Of a DNA stretch of 37,674 bases, positions 7,004-15,010 are shown in pieces. Source of the stretch: a virus. The translations under genes and the position numbers were made by a program. The stretch covers positions 1 through 37,674 of IMG/VR virus record IMGVR_UViG_3300025603_000036, one strand, 5' to 3'. How positions within the stretch are numbered: the stretch's first letter is position 1; each line of letters starts with the position of its first letter. A model generated the notes under the pieces. That model made no database searches, was not told where the DNA came from, and worked only from the letters and a program-made list of their open reading frames with translations.

Positions 7004-7350
7004 TCTCGCTCCATGATTGATAGTTGAGATTCAAGCTCTGCAATTCTTGCAGCCTGAATTTTGCAGGGGCGGTCAACCGTGTTGGTCTGAATAACCTCTA
7101 CCATGAAATTAACCTCTTTGACCCGTTCAACCTCTACGATCTTGTCAACGTAGCGAATGGCCTCTACGGGAACCTTTACGATCTTATCAACGTAGCGAAT
7201 TGCCTCTACGGGAACCTCCACGATCTTATTAACGTAGCGAATGACCTCTACGGGAACCTCTACGATCTTATCACGCGGACGAATTGCCTGCGCAAGCTTG
7301 GCTTGCAGGTCCCGAATGTCTCGCTTTAGCTGTTCTTCTCTATCGCTCAT
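6988..7350 (-). CDS. Protein with alveolin-like KIVEVPVE repeats
   Basis: 120 residues. The N terminus (residues 1-27) is a short charged helix. Residues 28-69 hold three 14-residue units of consensus KIVEVPVEAIRYVD, and a fourth begins KIVEVERVKEV. The C terminus (ARIAELESQLSIMERECQAL) is a heptad-like helix. The repeats resemble the 'EKIVEVP' units of eukaryotic alveolins; similar runs are seen now and then in phage tail regions, where their role is unknown to me. Position among tail-tip genes suggests a fibrous connector. ATG 7350 overlaps the TGA of the upstream gene. Confidence 0.78.
   Translation of the reverse strand: MSDREEQLKRDIRDLQAKLAQAIRPRDKIVEVPVEVIRYVNKIVEVPVEAIRYVDKIVKVPVEAIRYVDKIVEVERVKEVNFMVEVIQTNTVDRPCKIQAARIAELESQLSIMERECQAL
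7131..7271 (-). repeat. 42-bp tandem coding repeat
   Basis: A 42-base (14-codon) unit occurs about three and a third times, with the recurring phrase 'cctctacgggaacct' on the plus strand. The copies differ at a few bases, more often at third positions, so the repeat seems kept for its protein product. Confidence 0.85.
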
Positions 7351-7748
7351 GTTCTCACCTGCATGGCGGCGATAAAAAGCGCATCAATCTGCTCTGGCGT
7401 AAACCCGTTATCCCCGCCAAGCGAGGCAATTAACGGGTTATTGCGCGTGATTACTGTCGCATATTCCCAAACGATTGACGCCTGCGGATCGCCGTCCGCA
7501 ATCGCCTGCACCTGATCCAGCACGCCCGCCGCCAAAAGTGCCAGCCGCATTTGGGCAGGGCTGCACTGCATGGCCGCGCGGGCATTGGCTAACGCATCTT
7601 GCGCAGACGGCGCCACGTGTGCAGTCGCGGTTGGTGATAGATCGCCCCATAGATCGTGCCCCGGCTCCACGATAACTCCAGACCCATCATTGCGGGTTGC
7701 CAAGATTGCGTCTTGTTCGGCGGATATATACTCTACACTTCTAAACAT
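7347..7748 (-). CDS. Tail-region protein of unknown function
   Basis: 133 residues from ATG 7748, which overlaps the upstream TGA. The C-terminal half is the recognisable part: QMRLALLAAGVLDQVQAI, then ASIVWEYATVITRNNPLIASLG, then FTPEQIDALFIAAMQV. This pattern recurs in small proteins next to phage tail fibre genes, with no assigned function known to me. The N-terminal half (FRSVEYISAEQDAILATRND) has no recognised domain. It may be a fibre assembly helper or a minor tip component. GGGGGCGGG serves as ribosome site. Confidence 0.68.
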   Translation of the reverse strand: MFRSVEYISAEQDAILATRNDGSGVIVEPGHDLWGDLSPTATAHVAPSAQDALANARAAMQCSPAQMRLALLAAGVLDQVQAIADGDPQASIVWEYATVITRNNPLIASLGGDNGFTPEQIDALFIAAMQVRT

Positions 7749-8248
7749 CACCCGCCCCCATTTATGCGCAATGCGCTGGTGTAAGCCTCTGCGTGCGCCG
7801 TTATTTCCGGCGACGCTCCGGACCCGCCTTCTAGGCTAAGGTATATCACATCGCCGGTCAAAACAGTAACATCAATTGTTGTCGTGGCAGACACGCTATT
7901 CAGGGCTACAGGGCTTCCGCCCAAACGCACCCTCACAAAAGATGCCCGTGCTGTACCTAGCTGTGACGCCACAACCGCCCTAAACCGAACCACCCCAAAG
8001 GCAACGGCCCTGTAATGTGATTGCGGGACGGTGACAGCTTCATCAGTGTTAACACTGGCAGACTCAGACGCCCAAAGCAAAACATCTCCAGCAACAGACC
8101 CCGAAAACGCCCCTACCTGAATACGAGGCGCACCTGTTGCGCCTTCGGCAATCGCAACCGGATTTGCAGCTAATGCCGCAGCAAGCGTAGCCGTTGCGGG
8201 GCTATCTGCGTCCACTTCACTTGCGGCGATCGTTCTATAGGTTGCCAT
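7748..8248 (-). CDS. Putative minor tail protein
   Basis: 166 residues, rich in Ala, Val, Ser and Thr with alternating hydrophobic residues, so mostly beta-structure; no cysteines or membrane segments. The phrases SGSVAGDVLLWASESASV and VTVLTGDVIYLSLEGGSG suggest a single beta-sandwich module as in tail tip or fibre-anchor proteins, but I recognise no family. ATG 8248 has AAGGCGG eleven bases upstream. It lies nine bases after the hub protein and overlaps the next gene by one base, so it is part of the continuous tail-tip operon. Confidence 0.68.
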   Translation of the reverse strand: MATYRTIAASEVDADSPATATLAAALAANPVAIAEGATGAPRIQVGAFSGSVAGDVLLWASESASVNTDEAVTVPQSHYRAVAFGVVRFRAVVASQLGTARASFVRVRLGGSPVALNSVSATTTIDVTVLTGDVIYLSLEGGSGASPEITAHAEAYTSALRINGGG

Positions 8249-8257
8249 TTGTCCGCC

Positions 8258-10036
8258 TTAAAACATTATATAGGGGCCGCTTCCGTCGGAGAATACACCA
8301 GAACCCCCCACGAAGTAAGTGCCTTTAGCTTTCTGCGCCGCGCTGGATGCATCATAATTTGGGCGCGCGTCTTCAGCGATAAAGCCATATCGGCCCGGAA
8401 ACTCAAAAGTGCGCGCGCTGATCCGCAGATTAGACCCCGAATTGACTTCATCAACCGCCGTGATTTGCATAACCGTGGGCAGGCTTGATCCGTCCTCCGA
8501 TTGGAGCGCGCGGGTGTCGAGCCGAATAAGCGCCGCCAACTTCACTAAGTCGCGGTCCTTCACGTCTACATCAAACTGAATTTCTTTCGGAATGTCGCGG
8601 TATCTGTTTTGCAGACGTGAGGCCACTGCGCCCGCCACGCTGTCATCGCCCGCGCCAAGCCACCGGCTAAACACCTCAAAGGCCGAAACTTGGTTGTATT
8701 CGTTCGGCCCCTCGCTGCTCGCGTCCAGCGGGACAAAGACGCGGCGGAAGTTAGCGCCGCCGGTTGGCGACCCGGTAACGTCAATCTGGCCGTGCCAAAA
8801 TAAGACGCGGCTAATACGAGCATCAGTCAGATCCTTGCTGCCTAAGCTGCCCTCGATAATAGACGCGCGGTCCGTAATGTCGGGTATTGTTTCGTCAAAG
8901 TCAGCAGGGCGGTTTGCGCGCATGCGGATAAGCTGCGCCACATCATCCCACCAAAACACCACGCCAAAATGGCATAGTTCTGTGATAATGTCCAGCGCGC
9001 CAGTGGGCTTTGTGATTACAGCGTTAAGTAAAAATCCCTGAAGCCACCTGCTTGCCTCCGCGTCCCAATTTGGCGTGTCCGGAAAAGATGGGTCAGCCTT
9101 GCAAAAGTTTACAAGTACATCCTCCGCTATTGCTGGGATCGTCTGGCCCTCCACAACATAGCACTGCTGGAATAAATCACCCTCAGAATGACTGGCAGCG
9201 TCGGACCCGTTCAGCCCGCGCCCCGTGATCGTGATAATATCACCCGCCCGCGTGAACGTGACCACCTCGCTGCCGATCGACGCCTTGCTGCTTGCCGCGT
9301 AATCATCACCAACGGTAGGCGGGGTGAGCGTTACCGTGCCCAGATACGAATCCGAGATGTCCGCGCCTAGCTTCCCTTGGCTTGGGGCTGGCACAAGCGC
9401 CTTTTTATTGTCAGCAAGGTCCAGCACGTCCTTGGCAATGATTGTGACGCGCCCGTTAATGTCCGGCCCGTCCCATTCATCTATGATATAGTTTCGCGTA
9501 ACCATGCTGGCCAATGCCTGCCCAACATAGCCCTCCTTTACTCGCAGCGCCCTGCCCACATAGTAGGGAAACCGCGCCCGCAAACGTCCAAAGAACGTGC
9601 CGCGCCCGTATGGGTCATACCCTACGCCGCTGGCCAGTGCTGCGCCGCTCTGTCGTTGCGACTGGTACTTATCAAGCAGCAGGTCGCTTTCTAGGAAGTC
9701 CTGCAGGTTAATCGTGACCCGCGCCCGCTTGCCTAACGCGCCCGTGCGGCTGTCAGACCCGCCAAGATTGATTGTCGCAGGATTGGTAGTAACCGGCCCC
9801 GACATAGCAGGGTAAACCAGCACGCCGCCGGGTATGCCGCTTTGGTTCATTGCAAAACGGATTGTCTTTGTCCCCTTGGCAAAATTCGGCTTGTCTTGGC
9901 ACGTCTTGAAGGTGTTAAAGCACTTCGCCGCGCCGTCAGTTCCGAGAACAGCGGTGCAAGCGCCTGCGCCATAGACCAGATCACAATAATCAATGTCGAT
10001 CTCTACAATTTGCAGCGGCTCAAGACTAAGCGTCAT
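8258..10036 (-). CDS. Large tail tip / hub protein
   Basis: 592 residues. The N terminus contains a cysteine cluster, IDIDYCDLVYGAGACTAVLG then AAKCFNTFKTCQDKPNF, a 'C..G.C.....C...TC.D..N' signature of a tail protein family in alphaproteobacterial siphophages. The cysteines could bind a metal cluster, as in lambda gpL, or form disulfides. The rest is long and beta-rich, with VTINLQDFLESDLLLDKYQS and PLDASSEGPNEYNQ, as in baseplate hub proteins. Order after the tape measure and before the fibres supports a place in the tip. It overlaps its upstream neighbour by 11 bases. The exact role (hub or cell-contact protein) cannot be fixed from sequence. Confidence 0.78.
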   Translation of the reverse strand: MTLSLEPLQIVEIDIDYCDLVYGAGACTAVLGTDGAAKCFNTFKTCQDKPNFAKGTKTIRFAMNQSGIPGGVLVYPAMSGPVTTNPATINLGGSDSRTGALGKRARVTINLQDFLESDLLLDKYQSQRQSGAALASGVGYDPYGRGTFFGRLRARFPYYVGRALRVKEGYVGQALASMVTRNYIIDEWDGPDINGRVTIIAKDVLDLADNKKALVPAPSQGKLGADISDSYLGTVTLTPPTVGDDYAASSKASIGSEVVTFTRAGDIITITGRGLNGSDAASHSEGDLFQQCYVVEGQTIPAIAEDVLVNFCKADPSFPDTPNWDAEASRWLQGFLLNAVITKPTGALDIITELCHFGVVFWWDDVAQLIRMRANRPADFDETIPDITDRASIIEGSLGSKDLTDARISRVLFWHGQIDVTGSPTGGANFRRVFVPLDASSEGPNEYNQVSAFEVFSRWLGAGDDSVAGAVASRLQNRYRDIPKEIQFDVDVKDRDLVKLAALIRLDTRALQSEDGSSLPTVMQITAVDEVNSGSNLRISARTFEFPGRYGFIAEDARPNYDASSAAQKAKGTYFVGGSGVFSDGSGPYIMF

Positions 10037-10853
10037 CGTAAAACCTCATAGCCATATCAAACGCCATTCGCGCTTTGGGTCCGGTGTTGCTTGGGGCAAT
10101 TACGCCGCCCGACCGCCAAGCATAAAATAGATCGCCGTATTTCGTTGGGCGCCATGCCCAGAAGAACCCGCCGCCCGTATTGAAGTGACGCTGAAACGCC
10201 TTCCAAGCATCCGCGCGCAGATAGCTATCCTCCACCAGCGTCAGGGACGCCGCCGCAGTCGATCCCTTGCGCACCACAGAAGACCCAAGCAGGTTCCCGC
10301 CCTCAGACACCCGCGATTGCAGATCAACCACGTTCGCCGTAATTGGTGGCGCATAGCCCTGATATATTGTGCGAGGCAACGTGACGGGATTGCCCAGAAA
10401 GAACACGCCGATTTCAAGGTTGGCAGTAACGCTTGTGGCGTATATCCGCCAAAACCGCGCCGACACCGCAGTAAAATAAAACGCCACCGCCTGATTGTCC
10501 GCCGGAATTGCCACCCCAGATCCGCTATCGCTCCATGCGTCGCCTGCCAAAACCTTGTACTGGATGCGAAACGCGCCCGCTACATCGCCCGCATTGTGCG
10601 CGGCGACCGAGGCAAAAGAGATGGATGTATTGCTGCCCAAGTCTATTTCTATCGTTACTTGGCTGGATGCTGGAGCAATTACCGCCCGATCATACGTCGT
10701 GCCGGTGACTGCAAACGCCCGCGACTGAACCGCCGTTCCGATACCTGTCGGGGATGTACCAGACGCCAGATTATCCCACGCTATAACGGGATTGTTTGAC
10801 GTTCCTGCTGTGGATAGTGCCGATGCCAAGCCGGGGCTGATATAAATGCTCAT
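10026..10853 (-). CDS. Distal tail-like protein with discoidin-like N-terminal half
   Basis: 275 residues. Residues about 20-160 look like a discoidin/F5-8C beta-sandwich: NPVIAWDNLASG at the start, VTIEIDLGSNTSISFASVAAH in the middle and ARFWRIYATSVTANLEIGVF near the end, a fold that often binds carbohydrate. The C-terminal part (GYAPPITANVVDLQSRVSEG onward, then GGGFFWAWRPTKYGDLFYAW) is common to tip proteins directly after the tape measure. It may be the distal tail protein or a receptor-contact protein. ATG overlaps the tape-measure TGA. Confidence 0.72.
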   Translation of the reverse strand: MSIYISPGLASALSTAGTSNNPVIAWDNLASGTSPTGIGTAVQSRAFAVTGTTYDRAVIAPASSQVTIEIDLGSNTSISFASVAAHNAGDVAGAFRIQYKVLAGDAWSDSGSGVAIPADNQAVAFYFTAVSARFWRIYATSVTANLEIGVFFLGNPVTLPRTIYQGYAPPITANVVDLQSRVSEGGNLLGSSVVRKGSTAAASLTLVEDSYLRADAWKAFQRHFNTGGGFFWAWRPTKYGDLFYAWRSGGVIAPSNTGPKARMAFDMAMRFYDDA

Positions 10854-13030
10854 GTTGCAAAACTCACTCTAAGGCCACGGTCTCTAAGGCCACGATCCCC
10901 GGCTTCGTCTTGCAGCTTGTCAAACAGGCTTGTGATCATGCTGCCGTTAAACAGGTCCTTGGGGCCAAAGCCCGTTATCCGCACTTCTAGCGGGGCTTGT
11001 GGTGGGGCTGCCGGTGCGCCGCCCGCACTCCCCCCGCCGCCGCCGCTGCTGGAACCGCTTGGGCTACTCATGTTCATTGCTGCCGATGCGATGGCAATCC
11101 CGGTTTGGATTGCGCCATATGCTGCTATACGTGCCGCCGCTGGAGGCCCTGCGATTGGACCAAGTTCAGCAAGCGCCCTGACCGATGCTGCGGCAGTATT
11201 GGCTTGTATTTCCGCAACCCGCTGGGCTGCGTTTACAGCTACCGCAGCCTTTGCTAGTATTTTATTTTTTTGCCCGAACATCTGCATTAAACCCAATACT
11301 GACCCAATTGTGTTTTTTCGCATTTCGATTTCGACCTTGCTGGCGTCACCTTGCAACTCTGCAATTTTCTCTAGATGCTCGGCCTCAAGGCGTAGCTTTT
11401 GTTCGTCATATTCCGCGCGCGTAATCAACTCCGCGTCAAGAGCCTCCCGCAATGTTTCATCGCCCGCCTCATACCATTCCTGCACAGTCTCGGCTTCGGT
11501 CATCATGCCCTGCGTCAATGCTTTGAGGCGCGCCTGCATATCGTTTGTGACCGCGCCTGCGCTGCCTACGCCGCCGCCGCCTGTGACTACCGTTGGTAGA
11601 CCATCAATAGTTATCGTTTCTGGCAGTGGGTTTGTAACCGTTGAGAAGTCAGAGCCAGTTACCGCGTTGGCCGCTACCTTACGGTCACGTATGGCTTGTT
11701 CCAGTGCTTTTTCAGCTTGGATCATATCTCGCATTTTAGATGCTTCGATTGCGGATAGCCGCGCTTCGGCCTCCATCGTCAACATCCCGCCCATGCCCTC
11801 AACGTTAGACCGGACGGTCGCCACTTGTGCCTTTGCCTTGGCAATTTCAGCCTTGGCCGCTTCATATGCGGATGCAGCGAGCTTATGATTGTCTTTGGCG
11901 AGATCAATGGCAGCTTTGCCCGCAGATGGCGCTGCTGTTGTGTAGAACACTCCAAGAGCCGCATTAAGTGCCGTTGTCCCTGCTGCTGCATTGTAGGTTC
12001 CAACCGAGGAATCATCCGCCGCCCCGCGCCACTTCGATAGCGCAATTAGCGCCACGCCCAAAAGTGCTGCAACAATGGTGATTGGCCCACCCAAAGCTGC
12101 CATCGCGATAGCAAGTCCACCCGTCACAATGGTCACGGCCTCAACGTTCTGCGAAAGAAAAACCATGCCTTCCGCCAACCCAGCCGCAGCGCCCGCAATC
12201 ATGGAAAGGCCAGACGCCGCAGCGCCCATAAAGTCCTCTGACAATATGACCTCTGCAAGCTGGCCGAACGCGGCGACAACGCGCTGAATCGCCTCCTGCG
12301 TAGCCTCTGACCTAGCAATAGCGTTGAACCGGTCTGCCATCACCTGAAGCACGGGCGCAACCTCCGCCGCTAGCATTTGCGACAGGCCCTGAAAAACCAA
12401 TGACATGCGCGCGATTGCGTCGTTTGCGCTTTCAATGCCCGCCGTTTGCGCATCGGTTAATTCAAGCCCGAACGCCGTGACCTCCTCGCGCGCAGAGCGA
12501 ATAGCGTCCCCGCCTTGGATCATCAGGAGCGCCATGTTCCGCGACCGCACGCCAAGGTCCCGCAGGATGTCGGACGCTTGTGACGAAGACAGCCCCAACT
12601 CCTTAACGCGGTCAGCGATTGCCGCCATCCGGTCGTCTGTATCAAGCGCGCTTAGAGCCGCCGCAGACATGCCCAGCTTTTCAAGCGCCTTAGCCGCTGG
12701 TGAACCCGCCTCATTCGCGCTGGCCAGCTCGCGGTTAAGCGTCTGCATTGAGGTGTTAGCCTCGCCTACAGATACACCAGCATAGCCAGCCGCGATCTGA
12801 ACAGCAGTAAGCGCGTTTACGGTGCCGTCCATCGACCGCGCAAGCTTTACGTTGGTGTCTACGTTGCGCAGGCCTGCAGCGGTCATTGCTGCCAGTCCGC
12901 CAACAACAGCAACAGCCGCCACCCCCGCAGCAACGCCTAGCTTTTTAAGGCCAGCGCCCGCTTTGCCCAGCGCGCTATCTAGCCCGCTAGAATCGCCGTT
13001 GATCTTAACTAGGAGTGGGGGCAGTGCCAT
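10850..13030 (-). CDS. Tail tape measure protein
   Basis: 726 residues, the longest gene. The start (LPPLLVKINGDSSGLDSALG) is typical, followed by a Gly/Ala/Val-rich hydrophobic stretch at about 30-53. A second hydrophobic region lies at about 290-335, and long Ala-rich helices occupy the rest. A Gly/Ser-rich patch lies near 670. At about 0.15 nm per residue the tail would be about 110 nm, a normal siphovirus length (inference). It starts inside the frameshifted extension of the tail chaperone gene, overlapping it by 26 bases, as is usual for this gene pair. No lysozyme or peptidase domain was seen. Confidence 0.92.
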   Translation of the reverse strand: MALPPLLVKINGDSSGLDSALGKAGAGLKKLGVAAGVAAVAVVGGLAAMTAAGLRNVDTNVKLARSMDGTVNALTAVQIAAGYAGVSVGEANTSMQTLNRELASANEAGSPAAKALEKLGMSAAALSALDTDDRMAAIADRVKELGLSSSQASDILRDLGVRSRNMALLMIQGGDAIRSAREEVTAFGLELTDAQTAGIESANDAIARMSLVFQGLSQMLAAEVAPVLQVMADRFNAIARSEATQEAIQRVVAAFGQLAEVILSEDFMGAAASGLSMIAGAAAGLAEGMVFLSQNVEAVTIVTGGLAIAMAALGGPITIVAALLGVALIALSKWRGAADDSSVGTYNAAAGTTALNAALGVFYTTAAPSAGKAAIDLAKDNHKLAASAYEAAKAEIAKAKAQVATVRSNVEGMGGMLTMEAEARLSAIEASKMRDMIQAEKALEQAIRDRKVAANAVTGSDFSTVTNPLPETITIDGLPTVVTGGGGVGSAGAVTNDMQARLKALTQGMMTEAETVQEWYEAGDETLREALDAELITRAEYDEQKLRLEAEHLEKIAELQGDASKVEIEMRKNTIGSVLGLMQMFGQKNKILAKAAVAVNAAQRVAEIQANTAAASVRALAELGPIAGPPAAARIAAYGAIQTGIAIASAAMNMSSPSGSSSGGGGGSAGGAPAAPPQAPLEVRITGFGPKDLFNGSMITSLFDKLQDEAGDRGLRDRGLRVSFAT

Positions 13031-13609
13031 GCTTTTTTGCTTCCATCTCGGCGCGTAGGGCTGCGCTGTCTGCCTTTATCGCGTCCAGTTCGTGTTCGCT
13101 CATTCCGCCCGCGTAGTCTGTTTTTTGGTGCGGGCGCTTCCACTCAAACTCGTGCAAGATTTCTGAAATGGTCATCCCCCATATATCACCCGGCGATATA
13201 TCCCACCCACGGCAGATGCAGTAAAGCGTATTCAGGTCGTGGTCTTCCGGTTCGCCTTGCGCTTCTTGTTCGAGGGCAGCGCCTTTTGGCCCTCTGGCTT
13301 TTTTCCAAAGTCCACACTCGGCAGCACGGATGAAATATAAGCCTTTTGAAAGCTGAGTATTTCTGCTATATCGCCACCAGACAAAAAGCCGTAGCTGTCC
13401 TCCTCAGTGCATTGCCCACCAGATGCGCGGACTATTTCACAATGCGCCGTTGCCAAGTCCTCAAGATCAACGCCGCCGTGTACGCATTTGTTTGCCAGCG
13501 CCACGTTATTAATCCCATGGCGCATGATACGTTTTAGCAATGCCACCGAGGGAACAAACGTAATGATTGCCCCCTGATACTCAAATGACTGTTCCCTAAA
13601 AATGCTCAT
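13005..13609 (-). CDS. Tail assembly chaperone, long form made by -1 frameshift (GT-like)
   Basis: If ribosomes slip back one base at the A_AAA_AAG heptamer (13298-13304), translation leaves the 125-residue short frame after Lys104. It then runs through an open -1 frame to TAA at 13005, giving 201 residues. The extension reads ARGPKGAALEQEAQG, then LNTLYCICRGWDISPGDIWG, then MTISEILHEFEWKRPH. The phrase 'DIWGMTISEI' fits the second-frame part of tail chaperones ('W.LT..E'). I found no stop in the extended frame. As with lambda G and GT, the short form would coat and the long form recruit tail protein to the tape measure. Confidence 0.82.
13232..13609 (-). CDS. Tail assembly chaperone, short form (G-like)
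   Basis: 125 residues in the unshifted frame. It begins MSIFREQSFEYQGAIITFVP and ends in a very basic tail (NKKRKANRKTTT). Position between the major tail protein and the tape measure, and the overlapping -1 frame, identify it as the first chaperone. ATG 13609 directly abuts the TAA of the major tail gene, so translation is coupled; the ribosome site (AAGGCG) is weak. Only the frameshifted minority product continues into the second domain. Confidence 0.85.
   Translation of the reverse strand: MSIFREQSFEYQGAIITFVPSVALLKRIMRHGINNVALANKCVHGGVDLEDLATAHCEIVRASGGQCTEEDSYGFLSGGDIAEILSFQKAYISSVLPSVDFGKKPEGQKALPSNKKRKANRKTTT
13271..13304 (-). promoter_or_regulatory. Programmed -1 ribosomal frameshift site
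   Basis: On the coding strand the zero-frame codons GGA AAA AAG (Gly102, Lys103, Lys104) contain the heptamer A_AAA_AAG at 13304-13298, the same slippery sequence as in E. coli dnaX. Three bases downstream lies a six-pair stem (GAGGGC with GCCCTC, about 11-base loop) that could stimulate slipping, although the spacer is shorter than usual. The -1 frame is then open to 13005. Confidence 0.85.
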
Positions 13610-13999
13610 TTACACGGGCGCCTTAGTAATGACGCCGACAGATTGCAGCGTGCCGGAAAATGTTGTCTCGCCGTTGTATGGCGCGCCGATTTGAAAGCCT
13701 GACTGGAATTGGAAGTCACCATCCAGGGTGAACAGCCCGCCAATGGTGATTGTCATTGTTTCCTGCGTTCCTGTGAACGCCATGTCGGAAAGCGTGGTGG
13801 CCTTCAAAACACCGTCGAGCGCAATCGTAACCATCTGGCTGTTGAAAGTGGCGTCCAGCGTGGTCATCCACCCGCTGTCACCATCAGCCGTTACGTCTAC
13901 CAATTCGCCCGCGAAAGATACCGTTTTTGTGCGCAACTCGTCTGCAAGGCTTGTCGCCCCGATTGCAATGAGTACAGCGCGACCGTTTGAAGCTGGCAT
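13610..13999 (-). CDS. Major tail protein
   Basis: 129 residues, compact and beta-rich: KTVSFAGELVDVTADGDSGW, DGVLKATTLSDMAFTGTQET and the ending GTLQSVGVITKAPV. The phrase 'VDVT..DS..W...L' is typical of TP901-1-type major tail proteins, which form the tail tube as stacked hexamers. It is shorter than many family members, but no part of the fold seems missing. ATG 13999 has AAAAGGAT upstream. It follows a non-coding region holding three TTGCAA boxes and a promoter-like pair, so it probably has its own transcript start, fitting the large amount needed. Confidence 0.86.
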   Translation of the reverse strand: MPASNGRAVLIAIGATSLADELRTKTVSFAGELVDVTADGDSGWMTTLDATFNSQMVTIALDGVLKATTLSDMAFTGTQETMTITIGGLFTLDGDFQFQSGFQIGAPYNGETTFSGTLQSVGVITKAPV

Positions 14000-14024
14000 G
14001 GGTTAGATCCTTTTAGGGTTAAGC

Positions 14025-14060
14025 TTTGCAAACTCATATCACGGTTTTGCAAAGTTGCAA
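14025..14060 (-). promoter_or_regulatory. Late promoter/operator candidate A with three TTGCAA boxes
   Basis: TTGCAA occurs at 14026-14031, 14047-14052 and 14055-14060; the first two lie in the palindrome TTTGCAAA. Read toward the tail protein gene, box 14055-14060 could be a -35 element. A 16-base spacer separates it from TATGAG (14038-14033), a -10-like hexamer, and transcription would then begin at the last box. The same arrangement with the same spacings recurs at 18909-18944. Confidence 0.6.
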
Positions 14061-14064
14061 AGTG

Positions 14065-14490
14065 CTATGCTACTTCGTCAAGGGTCACGCGGTATAGCGA
14101 AACAAAACGCCGCGTGTTTCCATCATCAGACCAGCCAAGTGACATAGTTTCAAACTCCGTGTCCACCCACACGATGCCCGTTCCGGTCAGGCCGTACCAC
14201 TCCAGCGCGTCCCGAACTTGCGATGATAGCGCCGCAATAGCCTGTTCGCTGGATTGGCCCGCTGTGGATCTCGCGTATCCGTCAATCTGCACCACGAATT
14301 GCGAACCGCGCGTGCCGGACGTGTTGAACGGCGATTCCGTAGCCTGAACAATCACGACATAAGGAAACGGCGTGTTGATTTCGCCCTCTGAATTTTGCGG
14401 GGCTTTTGGCGACCACACATCAGCCGTTAGCTGCGCATCAAGCCGCGTGTATAGCGCTTGCCGCAGGTTGCCCCATGTTGGTGCCGTCAT
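14065..14490 (-). CDS. Tail terminator / completion protein (DUF3168-like)
   Basis: 141 residues. The pattern 'LRQALYTRLDA', then FPYVVIVQATESPFNTSGTR, then 'RRFVSLYRVTL' at the end matches small proteins that cap the tail tube (DUF3168 / lambda gpU-like role). Its place directly before the major tail protein and after the HK97 gp10-like gene agrees. ATG 14490 overlaps the TGA before it and has AAGGGG upstream. Nothing is missing relative to the usual 120-145 residue length. Confidence 0.78.
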   Translation of the reverse strand: MTAPTWGNLRQALYTRLDAQLTADVWSPKAPQNSEGEINTPFPYVVIVQATESPFNTSGTRGSQFVVQIDGYARSTAGQSSEQAIAALSSQVRDALEWYGLTGTGIVWVDTEFETMSLGWSDDGNTRRFVSLYRVTLDEVA

Positions 14491-14924
14491 CTGAGCGATC
14501 CCCTTAATGCCCTTTCCAGTCTGGCAATATATTTTGGCGTGATCTTTTCAATCGCTGGGACCCATGCGGGGCGAGGATCAATACGCCCACTTCCAAATTC
14601 AAGGACAGCCGCATAGACCAAATCACTGCCAACCGTTGCAGACATAGGGCCGGTCTTGTCGAATATAACGCTGCCAGCAAGCCGACCTGTGTCTGACGCT
14701 GGTGCCTCTTTCGCTTCGCCGCTGGACGCTTGATGCTCAACCCCGCCGCGAACGTATATGCGCCCCGTTGCTGGCCCGTCCTGAATGCGCTTCACAATGT
14801 CGCCGCGCAATTCCATAGCCGTGCCTATCACCGCAACACCTACCGCCTCTTGCGCCTCTGCGCTGGCCCTGCGCAACGCGGCCTGAAGCTCTGCCATGCC
14901 TTCAATCTTTAGCTCTAGGCTCAT
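14487..14924 (-). CDS. HK97 gp10-like head-tail connector/tail completion protein
   Basis: 145 residues from ATG 14924 (GGGGTGG upstream); an in-frame extension to 14972 lies in promoter-like sequence and is not needed. Recognisable features are the N terminus SLELKIEGMAELQAALRRAS, the middle DTGRLAGSVIFDK and 'VYAAVLEFGSGRIDPRPAWVPA'. These match HK97 gp10-like proteins ('Y..ylEfGt.r..arPf..PA'). The protein joins the head-tail interface during assembly. It is the first minus-strand gene after the plus-strand regulator gene at 15011-15439, leaving an 86-base space between their start codons. Confidence 0.85.
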   Translation of the reverse strand: MSLELKIEGMAELQAALRRASAEAQEAVGVAVIGTAMELRGDIVKRIQDGPATGRIYVRGGVEHQASSGEAKEAPASDTGRLAGSVIFDKTGPMSATVGSDLVYAAVLEFGSGRIDPRPAWVPAIEKITPKYIARLERALRGSLR

Positions 14925-14954
14925 ACCGCCACCCCAAAAATACAAAAGACTGTT

Positions 14955-14984
14955 GACCTGTCGGGCTTGCAATGCAAGTATGTT
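14955..14984. promoter_or_regulatory. Palindromic TTGCAATGCAA element in front of the regulator gene
   Basis: The perfect palindrome TTGCAATGCAA lies at 14967-14977 in the 86-base space between two divergent starts (regulator, plus, 15011; gp10-like, minus, 14924). On the plus strand TTGACC (14953-14958) and TATGTT (14979-14984) flank it as loose -35 and -10 hexamers, but their 20-base spacing is longer than optimal. The box core is the same as in the two late promoter candidates. A single box of this kind is not rare in the window, so the link is tentative. Confidence 0.4.
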
Positions 14985-15010
14985 TCAGGATCAATTTTTA
15001 TGGAAATATT

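Noticed and set aside
10917-11888. Long plus-strand open frame (323 codons) opposite the tape measure gene
   Set aside because: Antisense of a well supported gene; Pro/Ser/Ala-rich composition typical of shadow frames in GC-rich DNA and no ribosome site.
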